This document shows, piece by piece, positions 48,367 to 55,366 of a stretch of DNA of 64,000 bases. The position numbers and the translations under genes are program-made. The stretch comes from Georgenia satyanarayanai (lineage in GTDB: Bacteria > Actinomycetota > Actinomycetes > Actinomycetales > Actinomycetaceae), in the NCBI RefSeq assembly GCF_023715365.1, contig NZ_JAMBNZ010000002.1, positions 310,001 through 374,000 on the forward strand. Direction: 5' to 3'. The notes below the pieces were generated by a model, which did no database searches, was not told the origin of the DNA, and worked only from the letters and a program-made list of their open reading frames with translations. Every line of letters begins with the position of its first letter. The first letter of the stretch is position 1.

Positions 48367-49083
48367 TCAGCGGATCTCGGTGATCTCGGGACCGCGGGCG
48401 AGCGGGTCGAAGGAGGTCGTCGGGGTCTCCTCCGCCGTCGTCCCCGCGCTCGCCTTGCCGGGCACGCGGAGCATGAGGACGTCGCGCGGCGGGCGGGCCT
48501 CCTGCCCGCGGACGACGACGACGTCGGCGAAGAGCTCCTCGAGCTCGGTGGCGGCGTCGGGGTCGACGGCGGCGCGTCCGCTGAGGACGCCGCGGAGGAA
48601 CCAGCGGGGCCCGTCGGCGCCGATGAAGCGCGCGGGGCGGTGGCCCGTGCGGCCGTCCTGGGCGGTGACGGGCAGCCGCGCGAGGATCTCGCGGCCGAAG
48701 GGGCCGTCGACCTCGTCGGCGGTGCCACCCTGCTTCTCGACCGAGGCGATGATCTCGGGGCGCAGGTCGGCCCACAGCCCGCCGGAGCGGGGGGCGGCGA
48801 AGGCCTGGAGCTGGAGCGCGGAGCCGGACACGGACAGGCTGGTGGCCACGACCTGCCGAGTGCGCTTGTCCATCTCCATCCGCAGCTTGAGGCCGGGGCG
48901 GGCGGGGACGCGCAGCGCGCCGAGGTCGAGGCGCTGACCGAGCTCGGGGACGTCGGCGACGTCCCAGGGGCCGCGGCCCGTGGGGGCGGTCGCGGCGTCG
49001 TCTGCCGTGGCGTCGTCGGGCGGTGCGTCGGTCTTGGCCGGCGCGGTCTCGTCGCCCTTGCGGCGTCGTGAGAAGAGCCCCAT
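48367..49083 (-). CDS. DUF3710 family protein
   Basis: The 238-aa soluble protein begins MGLFSRRRK, followed by an acidic, Ala/Asp-rich linker and a compact domain from about residue 40. DUF3710 is an actinobacterial family without known function. DLRPEIIASVEKQGG and GPRWFLRGVLSGRAA are characteristic stretches. The ATG overlaps the dut stop (TGATG), so it is translationally coupled to dut. Confidence 0.87.
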   Translation of the reverse strand: MGLFSRRRKGDETAPAKTDAPPDDATADDAATAPTGRGPWDVADVPELGQRLDLGALRVPARPGLKLRMEMDKRTRQVVATSLSVSGSALQLQAFAAPRSGGLWADLRPEIIASVEKQGGTADEVDGPFGREILARLPVTAQDGRTGHRPARFIGADGPRWFLRGVLSGRAAVDPDAATELEELFADVVVVRGQEARPPRDVLMLRVPGKASAGTTAEETPTTSFDPLARGPEITEIR

Positions 49084-49556
49084 CAGTTCTCGCCTCCTGC
49101 TCCGGTGGCCGTCCAGCCACCCGTTGACCCCAGCCCGCCCGTGCCGCGTAGCGACTCCGGCAGGTCCTGCACCTCGGTGAACCGGGCCTGCGCGACGCGC
49201 TGCACGACGAGCTGCGCCACGCGGTCGCCGCGTGCGATCCGCACCGTCTCCCGGAGGTCGGTGTTGAGGAGGATCACCTTGACCTCACCCCGGAACCCAG
49301 CATCTACGGTACCCGGCGCGTTGACGACCGTGACACCGTGCCGCGCGGCCAGCCCGGAGCGGGGGTGGACGAAGGCCGCCCAGCCCTCGGGGAGCGCGAT
49401 CGCCACGCCCGTGGGGACCACCGCCCGCTCCCCCGGCGCCAGCTCGACGCCGTGGCGGGCGTGGAGGTCGGCCCCGGCGTCCCCGGGGTGGGCGTATGAC
49501 GGTGCCGGCAGGTCCGGGTCGAGCCGGACGAGCGGGACGTCGACGTAGTCACTCAC
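49083..49556 (-). CDS. dut: Deoxyuridine 5'-triphosphate nucleotidohydrolase
   Basis: The 157-aa trimeric dUTPase converts dUTP to dUMP and pyrophosphate, preventing uracil incorporation and feeding dTMP synthesis. All five motifs are visible: PGDAGADL, HPRSGLA, GTVDAGFRGEV, GDRVAQLVV and RGTGGLGSTG. The GTG start lies 7 nt after a TACAGT box with no ribosome binding site, so it is probably leaderless. It heads the dut-DUF3710-OB-DUF3159 operon. Confidence 0.97.
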   Translation of the reverse strand: MSDYVDVPLVRLDPDLPAPSYAHPGDAGADLHARHGVELAPGERAVVPTGVAIALPEGWAAFVHPRSGLAARHGVTVVNAPGTVDAGFRGEVKVILLNTDLRETVRIARGDRVAQLVVQRVAQARFTEVQDLPESLRGTGGLGSTGGWTATGAGGEN

Positions 49557-49563
49557 GCCCGCG

Positions 49564-49569
49564 ACTGTA
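49564..49569 (-). promoter_or_regulatory. -10 element for dut operon (leaderless)
   Basis: TACAGT on the minus strand is 7 nt before the dut GTG. Confidence 0.5.
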
Positions 49570-49675
49570 CTGACCCGGCCGCGCGGCCCCAACCACCGTC
49601 CACCTCGCCGGCCACGGCATGCAGGCCGGCCGACCGACGAGAACGACGGCACGGGCGGGGTGGGAGAGTGGTGCC

Positions 49676-50185
49676 GTGGACTCCGTCATCTTCTCCGAGC
49701 GCCTGCACCCCCGTCCGGTCAACCTCGCGCTCGGCGCGCTCGCCGGTGCGGCGGTCGGCGTGCTCGTGTGGCCCTTCAGCGCCACGGCCGGCTACGTCAT
49801 CGGGGTGCTGGCGGCGGTCGCCGTCGTCGGCGCGCTGCTCGTCAGCTCGCCGCGGGTCGTCGTCGACCTCGGGGACGAGGAGCTCGGCACGGGTCCGGTG
49901 CTGCACGCCGCGAACGCACGAATCGGCGTCGTGCACCTCGGGAGGACCGAGGTGCTCGACGCCGATGCGATGGTTGCGGCCATGGGCCCGCAGGCCGATG
50001 CTCGCGCCTTTGTCTGCCAGCGCGCGTGGGTGCGGCAGGGCCTGCGTGTGGAGGTCGTCGACCCGCAAGACCCGACGCCCTACTGGCTCGTGGCCAGCCG
50101 GCGTCCTGCCGAGCTGGCCGCGGCCCTGGGACGGGCAGGTCAGGCGGCGCACTCCGAGCAGACGAGCTGGCCGCCGTCCTCGTAG
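49676..50185 (+). CDS. DUF3093 membrane protein
   Basis: The 169-aa protein has two N-terminal membrane helices (about 18-35 and 40-57) and a cytoplasmic domain. DUF3093 proteins sit divergently from dut across actinobacteria (M. tuberculosis Rv2698), and their function is unknown. Conserved-looking segments are SSPRVVVDLGDEEL and VASRRPAELAAAL. The final 46 bp overlap the convergent DUF4193 gene. Confidence 0.85.
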   Translation: MDSVIFSERLHPRPVNLALGALAGAAVGVLVWPFSATAGYVIGVLAAVAVVGALLVSSPRVVVDLGDEELGTGPVLHAANARIGVVHLGRTEVLDADAMVAAMGPQADARAFVCQRAWVRQGLRVEVVDPQDPTPYWLVASRRPAELAAALGRAGQAAHSEQTSWPPSS

Positions 50186-50439
50186 GCGAGCTGGCTGCGG
50201 TGGTGCACGAGGAAGCACCGCGAGCAGGTGAACTCGTCGGCCTGGCGCGGCAGCACCCGGACGGAGAGCTCCTCGTTGCTGAGGTCGGCACCCGGGAGCT
50301 CGAAGCCCTCGGCGGCCTCCGCCTCGTCCTCGTCGACCGAGGGAGAGCTCTTCTCGGCCCGCCGGGCCTTGAGCTCCTCGATCGAGTCCTCGGAGAGGTC
50401 CTCCTCGTTCTTGCGAGGCGCGTCGTAGTCGGTCGCCAT
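50140..50439 (-). CDS. DUF4193 zinc-ribbon-like protein
   Basis: This 99-aa acidic protein begins MATDYDAPRKNEEDLSEDSI and ends with a CSRC...CSEC four-cysteine cluster, probably zinc-binding. DUF4193 is near-universal in actinobacteria next to dut/DUF3093 and has no assigned role. The small size and acidic tail would suit an RNA polymerase or ribosome accessory factor, but that is speculation. The 3' end overlaps DUF3093. Confidence 0.9.
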   Translation of the reverse strand: MATDYDAPRKNEEDLSEDSIEELKARRAEKSSPSVDEDEAEAAEGFELPGADLSNEELSVRVLPRQADEFTCSRCFLVHHRSQLAYEDGGQLVCSECAA

Positions 50440-50669
50440 GTAGACGTCACGCTCCGGTTCGTCTAGTTGTGTCAGGGGCACGGCTCGTGCCGTACCTCAG
50501 GAACGTCGAGAGCCCCGTGTTGTTCCCGCGGCACCCGGATTGTGCACCATGAGTCGGTCCGCCGTCGCGGTCGGGCCCGCACCAAGGCCTGAGTTTCCGC
50601 CGCGATCCGCGCGTTGTCGAGTGCAGAGCTCCCCGCGGTGTGACCGGAATCTCTCGGCCGGCGGGCCGT

Positions 50670-51482
50670 TCAGCGCAGGACGGGACGCACGACGGCGAGG
50701 AGCGCCTGCACGAGCGCGGCCGGGCCCGCGACCGTCACGCCCTCGACGCCCTCCCCCACCCGCTCGACGACGCCGCCGGCCTCGGTGACGACGAGCGCGC
50801 CCGCTGCCATGTCCCAGGGGTTGAGGTAGCGCTCGAAGAAGACGTCCATGGCGCCGGCGGCGACGAGGCACAGGTCCATCGCGGCCGACCCGAGGCGGCG
50901 GATGTCCCGGACCTCGGGCAGGACCGCGGCGAGCACCTGCGCCTGCCCGGCGCGGCGGTCGGCGGTGTAGGCGAAACCTGTCCCGACGAGCGCCGTGGCG
51001 AGCTGCGGCGGCGAGCCGATGGCGATCGGCTCGCCGTCGGCGTACGCACCACCGCCGCGCGCCGCGGTCCACGTCTGCCCGGTGGCGGGGGCGTGGACGG
51101 CGCCGGCGAGCAGCCCCCAGGCAAAGGGGTCCTCCCCCTCCGCGCGAGCGACGGCAATGCTCACCGAGTAGGCGGGCAGGCCGTAGACGAAGTTCGTCGT
51201 CCCGTCGATGGGGTCGACCACCCAGACGAGGCCGGAGGAGCCGTCCTGCCAGCCCTCCTCCTCCCCGAGCACACCGTCGTCCGGGCGCAGCTCGGCGAGG
51301 CGGCGGCGGATGAGCGCCTCGGCCGCCTGGTCCACCTCGGTGACGAGGTCGACGCCGCTGCTCTTGGTCGCGGCCACGGCGACCGACCCACCGAGGGCCT
51401 CACGGACGAGGTCGCCGGCCTCGCGGGCAACGGTCTCGGCGATTCCCATGAGCTCCTGGCTGACGGCGGTGGTATCGGTCAT
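50670..51482 (-). CDS. suhB: Inositol monophosphatase family protein
   Basis: The 270-aa Mg2+-dependent phosphatase shows GEEEG, WVVDPIDGTTNFVYG and WDMAAGALVVTEAGG, the three metal-binding motifs of the IMPase superfamily. In M. tuberculosis suhB occupies the same place near dut. It could supply myo-inositol for PI/PIM lipids, for which the synthases lie at 7-9 kb. A GGGAGGACACC site precedes the ATG. The cei gene found between DUF4193 and suhB in M. tuberculosis is absent; the 230-bp gap (50440-50669) holds no supported gene. Confidence 0.93.
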   Translation of the reverse strand: MTDTTAVSQELMGIAETVAREAGDLVREALGGSVAVAATKSSGVDLVTEVDQAAEALIRRRLAELRPDDGVLGEEEGWQDGSSGLVWVVDPIDGTTNFVYGLPAYSVSIAVARAEGEDPFAWGLLAGAVHAPATGQTWTAARGGGAYADGEPIAIGSPPQLATALVGTGFAYTADRRAGQAQVLAAVLPEVRDIRRLGSAAMDLCLVAAGAMDVFFERYLNPWDMAAGALVVTEAGGVVERVGEGVEGVTVAGPAALVQALLAVVRPVLR

Positions 51483-51651
51483 GGTGTCCTCCCTGGGCGG
51501 CTCGGGTGGGCCGTGCCACGCCGGGGAACCTCCCCGGTCCGGCGGCCGCACTGGTCCATGCTGACAGGACCCTGGCGAACACACCGGCGGGAATCCGGCA
51601 TCCGGGCCGCGAGCGGTGGCACCCTCGACCCATACCTCGAAGGGGGACGAC

Positions 51652-52779
51652 ATGCTAGAGCTCGAACTCGTCGGGCTGCACAGCGACGGCGAGCACCTCA
51701 CGCTCGCCGGTCCGGACGGCCAGCGCTACCGCCTGCTGGTCGACGACGCGCTGCGTGCTGCCGTCCGGCGCGACCGGCCCCAGCTCGAACAGATCCGCGC
51801 CGGCGCAGGGTTGCGGCCCAAGGAGATCCAGGCGCGCATCCGCGCCGGCGCCACGGCCGTGGAGGTCGCGGAGGCCGCCGGTCTGCCCGTGGAGCACGTC
51901 CAACGCTACGAGGGCCCCGTCCTCGCCGAGCGCAGCTGGGTGGTCGACCAGGCGCGCCGCTTCACCGTCGGCCGCGCCGAGGACTCCCCCTCGCTGGGCG
52001 ACCTCGTCCTGGACCGGCTGGCCACTCGCGGGGTGCGCGCACCGGAGATCGAGTGGGACGCCGTCCGCGGCCAGGACCGCTCATGGGAGCTCATCGCCCG
52101 CTTCACCGCCGGCGACAAGCACCGCGAGGCCCGCTGGGAGGTCGACATGGCCGCCCGCACCACGCACGCGCTGGACGACGAGGGCCGCTGGCTCTCCGAG
52201 ACCGAGGTGACCCCCGCCAGCGCCTCGCGCCGTCACCTCATGCCGGTGCGGCTCTACGACATCGAGGCCGACGGCGACCTCGGCCCGGCCCTCGCGGCGG
52301 TCGACGCCGACCTCACCGACGCCGAGCCGGAGGATGACCTCGGCTACGGCGACCTGCCGGCCGCGAGCACCGACGACCTCCTCGCGGAGCTGCGCGCCAC
52401 GCGTGGCACCCGCCCCGAGCTGGAGCCGGTCGAGGACGACGACGACTGGGGGCTGCCCCCGGCCGCCCATCCGCCGGCCTCACGGGCGCACGAAGCGGTC
52501 GACGCCCAGGTGCTGCCCATGCCGCGTGACGCCCGTCCCGCCGTCGTGGAGGAGCAGGAGCCTGCGCCGTCCACGCCGCCTGCTGCCCCGCCCGCCCCGC
52601 CGAGGTCCGAGGAGCCGGCCCAGCCCCGGACGGGTGAGGGTCAGGGCCGCCGGGCCGCACAGGCACCGGCGCAGCGTGGTGAGGGCGAGGCCAAGGACGC
52701 GAAGCGACGCTCGAGCCGCGGACGCCGCGCAAGCGTGCCGAGCTGGGACGAGATCGTCTTCGGCGCCAAGCCCGAGTAG
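51652..52779 (+). CDS. sepH: Cell division protein SepH (DUF3071)
   Basis: The 375-aa protein has a conserved N-terminal DUF3071 region with a helix-turn-helix (about 55-90, LRPKEIQARIRAGATAVEVA) and a long Pro/Ala-rich linker. The short basic tail ends WDEIVFGAKPE. Streptomyces SepH binds FtsZ and promotes its assembly at division septa. Domain order and the C-terminal motif fit well. A GAAGGGGGAC site lies before the ATG. It is divergent from suhB with a 169-bp gap. Confidence 0.9.
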   Translation: MLELELVGLHSDGEHLTLAGPDGQRYRLLVDDALRAAVRRDRPQLEQIRAGAGLRPKEIQARIRAGATAVEVAEAAGLPVEHVQRYEGPVLAERSWVVDQARRFTVGRAEDSPSLGDLVLDRLATRGVRAPEIEWDAVRGQDRSWELIARFTAGDKHREARWEVDMAARTTHALDDEGRWLSETEVTPASASRRHLMPVRLYDIEADGDLGPALAAVDADLTDAEPEDDLGYGDLPAASTDDLLAELRATRGTRPELEPVEDDDDWGLPPAAHPPASRAHEAVDAQVLPMPRDARPAVVEEQEPAPSTPPAAPPAPPRSEEPAQPRTGEGQGRRAAQAPAQRGEGEAKDAKRRSSRGRRASVPSWDEIVFGAKPE

Positions 52780-52972
52780 CCGGCCGTCGGCGGCCCCAGG
52801 CGCCCGCACCCGGGCCCGCCGCTGATCTGCGCACAAGTCGGCGACACGCGCCCGACACGCCGGGACAGGTGCCGCCCAGCCCGCCTCCCGGCAGACGTGT
52901 GCGCAGTTCACGCGCAGCCGCCGGCGCAGCCGCCGGCGACCTCACGCGGCCAGCAGGCCGGCGCACCGGCGC

Positions 52973-53626
52973 TCAGCCCAGGGGCAGGGTCTCCGGGCTG
53001 AGCTCGGCCGCACCGGCGACGGCGGCGGTCTCCCGGCGCACGTGGTGGCGGCGGCACAGCACCTCGTAGCCCACGCCGCCGGCCGGCTCAGGCTCCGCCG
53101 CGGTGTCCCCGACGACGACCTGCTCGCCCACGGTCACCATGCGCCCGTCCACGGTGCGCGCGTTGTGCGTCGCGCGGCGCCCGCACCAGCACAGCGACTG
53201 GACCTGGAGCTGCTCGACGCGGTCGGCGAGCTCGAGCAACCGGGCAGAGCCGGGGAAGAGCCGGGTACGGAAGTCGGTGGTGATGCCGAAGGCGAAGACG
53301 TCCACGCCCATGTCGTCGACGAGCCGGGCCAGCTGCTCGACCTGCGCGACGCTGTAGAACTGCGCCTCGTCGCACACGAGGTAGTCCACGCGCTCGCCGT
53401 GGGTGCGCCGGCTGACGACCTCCTGCCAGAAGTCCGTCGCGTCGTCGGCCTCGACGGCGGCGACGGCCAGGCCGAGGCGGGAGGAGAGCACGCCGCTGCC
53501 AGCACGGTCGTTCCGGCTGAAGATGAGGCCGCTCAGCCCGCGGCGGCGGTAGTTGTGGTCGATCTGCAGGGCGAGGGTGGACTTGCCGGAGTCCATCGTG
53601 CCGGCGAAGAAGGCGAGCTCGGCCAC
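52973..53626 (-). CDS. tdk: Thymidine kinase (type II)
   Basis: The 217-aa enzyme phosphorylates thymidine for nucleotide salvage. The P-loop is GTMDSGKST (Lys15), the catalytic Glu is Glu87 in CDEAQFYS, and the lasso region near GYEVLCRRHH carries a zinc-ligand Cys. The upstream zinc cysteines appear as Cys146-Trp-Cys148, one residue closer than the usual C-x2-C. The GTG at 53626 follows the upstream stop by one base. Tk sits at the end of the parC-proximal operon. Confidence 0.94.
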   Translation of the reverse strand: MAELAFFAGTMDSGKSTLALQIDHNYRRRGLSGLIFSRNDRAGSGVLSSRLGLAVAAVEADDATDFWQEVVSRRTHGERVDYLVCDEAQFYSVAQVEQLARLVDDMGVDVFAFGITTDFRTRLFPGSARLLELADRVEQLQVQSLCWCGRRATHNARTVDGRMVTVGEQVVVGDTAAEPEPAGGVGYEVLCRRHHVRRETAAVAGAAELSPETLPLG

Positions 53627-53627
53627 C

Positions 53628-54800
53628 TCACACCACCACCCGCACGAGCGGGATCTCCAGCTCGCCGGGGGTGAGCGAGCCGTGGACGCCCACGAGCGCG
53701 ATCGACGACGGCGTCTGCGTGCGGGAGTCGACGACGGCGCGCGTCCCCCGGGTCGCGACGACGACGTCACCGACGGTCGTGCGGTGCCGTTCGCTCAGCG
53801 GACCGAACAGGCCGACCTCCTCCGCCTCCTCGCGCAGCAGCACCCAGGCGGTGTCCCCGAGCACGTCCCGCCAGCGCCCCGCGACGTCCGCGGCGGCCCC
53901 GGGCTCGGTGTGGACGTGGACGGCGCGCGGCTCCCCCGCGATGAGCGCGACGTCGCGGTCGAGCTCCGGGGTCGTCGCGACGTCGATGCGCGAGTCGAGG
54001 CCGAGGTCCACCATGCCGTGGTCGGCGGTGACGAGCAGGAGAGTGCCCTTGGGCAGCTGCCGGGCGAGCCGAGAGATCTCGGCGTCGACGAGCTCGACGG
54101 CCTCGCCCCACTGCCAGGAGCCCCAGCCGTGCTGATGGCCCATCTTGTCGACGTCGCCCCAGTAGAGGTAGACGAGGTCGGTGCCGCGGGTGCGGAGCAG
54201 CGAGCAGGTCGCGTCCACGCGGTCGGCCATCGAGTCGGCGGCGACGAAGCGCGGGCCGCGCAGCGCGGCCTCGGTGAGCCCGGAGCCGACGAAGCGGGCC
54301 GGGCCGACGCTCGCCACGCGCCGTCCCCACGACTCGGTGCCGAGCTGTTCGACGAGGGTGGGCTCGGGCTGCCACTGCCGCGGCGAGACCGTCGCGTCCT
54401 CCCAGCTGATGAGGTTGAGCAGCGAGCCGTCGGCGTCGTTGCGGACCGTGTAGCCGAGCATGCCGGTCTGGCCGGGCGGGCAGCCGGTACCGAACATCGT
54501 GAGGCTGGCTGCAGTCGTCGACGGGTAGCCGCTCGTGAGGGTGAGGCCGTCGGCCAGCTGGCGGCGCAGGAACGGGGCGTGCCCGCCGCGCTCGGCGAGC
54601 ATGCGGGCGCCGAGGCCGTCGACGAGGACGACGCACACCTTGCGGGCCCGCGGCAGGCCCAGGGCCTCGCGGTCGTCGGCGGAGCTGCGGCCCGCGCTCG
54701 TCGTCGCGGCTCCGACGGCGTCGAGGGCGGCGGGGAGCACGGCGCGCAGCCCCGCGCCGTCGTAGTCGGGCAGGCGCAGGTCGGGGGGCAGCTCGGTCAC
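53628..54800 (-). CDS. Alkaline-phosphatase-superfamily nucleotide pyrophosphatase/phosphodiesterase
   Basis: The 390-aa protein matches the type I phosphodiesterase/NPP fold: VCVVLVDGLGARML supplies the first metal Asp, SGYPSTTAASLTMFGTG the nucleophile Thr, WGDVDKMGHQHG and VTADHGMVDL further ligands. It probably hydrolyses phosphodiester or pyrophosphate bonds; the substrate is unknown. No signal peptide is seen, so it is likely cytoplasmic. The GTG start overlaps the DUF5998 stop (GTGA). Confidence 0.87.
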   Translation of the reverse strand: MTELPPDLRLPDYDGAGLRAVLPAALDAVGAATTSAGRSSADDREALGLPRARKVCVVLVDGLGARMLAERGGHAPFLRRQLADGLTLTSGYPSTTAASLTMFGTGCPPGQTGMLGYTVRNDADGSLLNLISWEDATVSPRQWQPEPTLVEQLGTESWGRRVASVGPARFVGSGLTEAALRGPRFVAADSMADRVDATCSLLRTRGTDLVYLYWGDVDKMGHQHGWGSWQWGEAVELVDAEISRLARQLPKGTLLLVTADHGMVDLGLDSRIDVATTPELDRDVALIAGEPRAVHVHTEPGAAADVAGRWRDVLGDTAWVLLREEAEEVGLFGPLSERHRTTVGDVVVATRGTRAVVDSRTQTPSSIALVGVHGSLTPGELEIPLVRVVV

Positions 54801-55366
54801 GGCGACGACACCGTCGCGGCGGACAGCGCCCGCGCGAAGGCCAGCGCCTGCTCCAGCGCCGCGGCACCCTCCGCCTGTGCGCTCACGCGCACGACGACGT
54901 CCTCGGGGGTGAGCAGGCCGGTGTAGCCGTGGTCGGCCTCGCAGTCGGGGTCGCTGCAGCCGGCGGGCGCGAGGTCGACCTGCTGGGCCCCGCCCCAGGT
55001 GACCGCGATGGTGAGGTCGTCCGAGCGCAGGCCGCCGTGGGTGCCGGCCGGGTCGCTCACGCCGTGGGTGAGGGCGACGGAGGAGATGCGGTCGATCGGC
55101 ACCGCCTCGGTGGTCGCGGCGGCCGAGGGCACCTCGTCGCCCGGGACGTCGTCGACGTGCGCCATGACGAGCCGGGTCGGCGTCAGGGCGAGGGCGGTGA
55201 GGTGGCGGCGCACCTCCCGGGAGTCGAAGGTCGTCTCGGGGTGCACAAGGTAGGCCCGGACCTCCTCGCCGGCGAGCGCGATGTCGAGAACACCCTGCAC
55301 GAGCCGCGGGTAGTAGCCGGCGCGGTCCAGGTCTGCTCGGAGGCGGGACTGCAGGTCGTTCGTCAC
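54797..55366 (-). CDS. DUF5998 family protein
   Basis: The 189-aa soluble protein starts TNDLQSRLRADLDRAGYYPR and contains a short GCSDPDCEADHGYTG segment, with two Cys and an adjacent His that could bind metal. It belongs, as I recall, to the actinobacterial DUF5998 family found in this gene neighbourhood; function is unknown. The GTG at 55366 overlaps the upstream stop as GTGA, preferred over the GTG at 55381. It is coupled to both neighbours. Confidence 0.75.
   Translation of the reverse strand: MTNDLQSRLRADLDRAGYYPRLVQGVLDIALAGEEVRAYLVHPETTFDSREVRRHLTALALTPTRLVMAHVDDVPGDEVPSAAATTEAVPIDRISSVALTHGVSDPAGTHGGLRSDDLTIAVTWGGAQQVDLAPAGCSDPDCEADHGYTGLLTPEDVVVRVSAQAEGAAALEQALAFARALSAATVSSP

Noticed and set aside
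50440-50669. Missing cei-like gene between DUF4193 and suhB
   Set aside because: No frame in this 230-bp gap has coding character or a ribosome binding site, so the gene is taken as absent.
52800-52972. Small gene or terminator between sepH and tdk
   Set aside because: The gap has only GC-rich repeats such as GCGCAGCCGCCG twice and no clear stem with T-run or coding-like frame.
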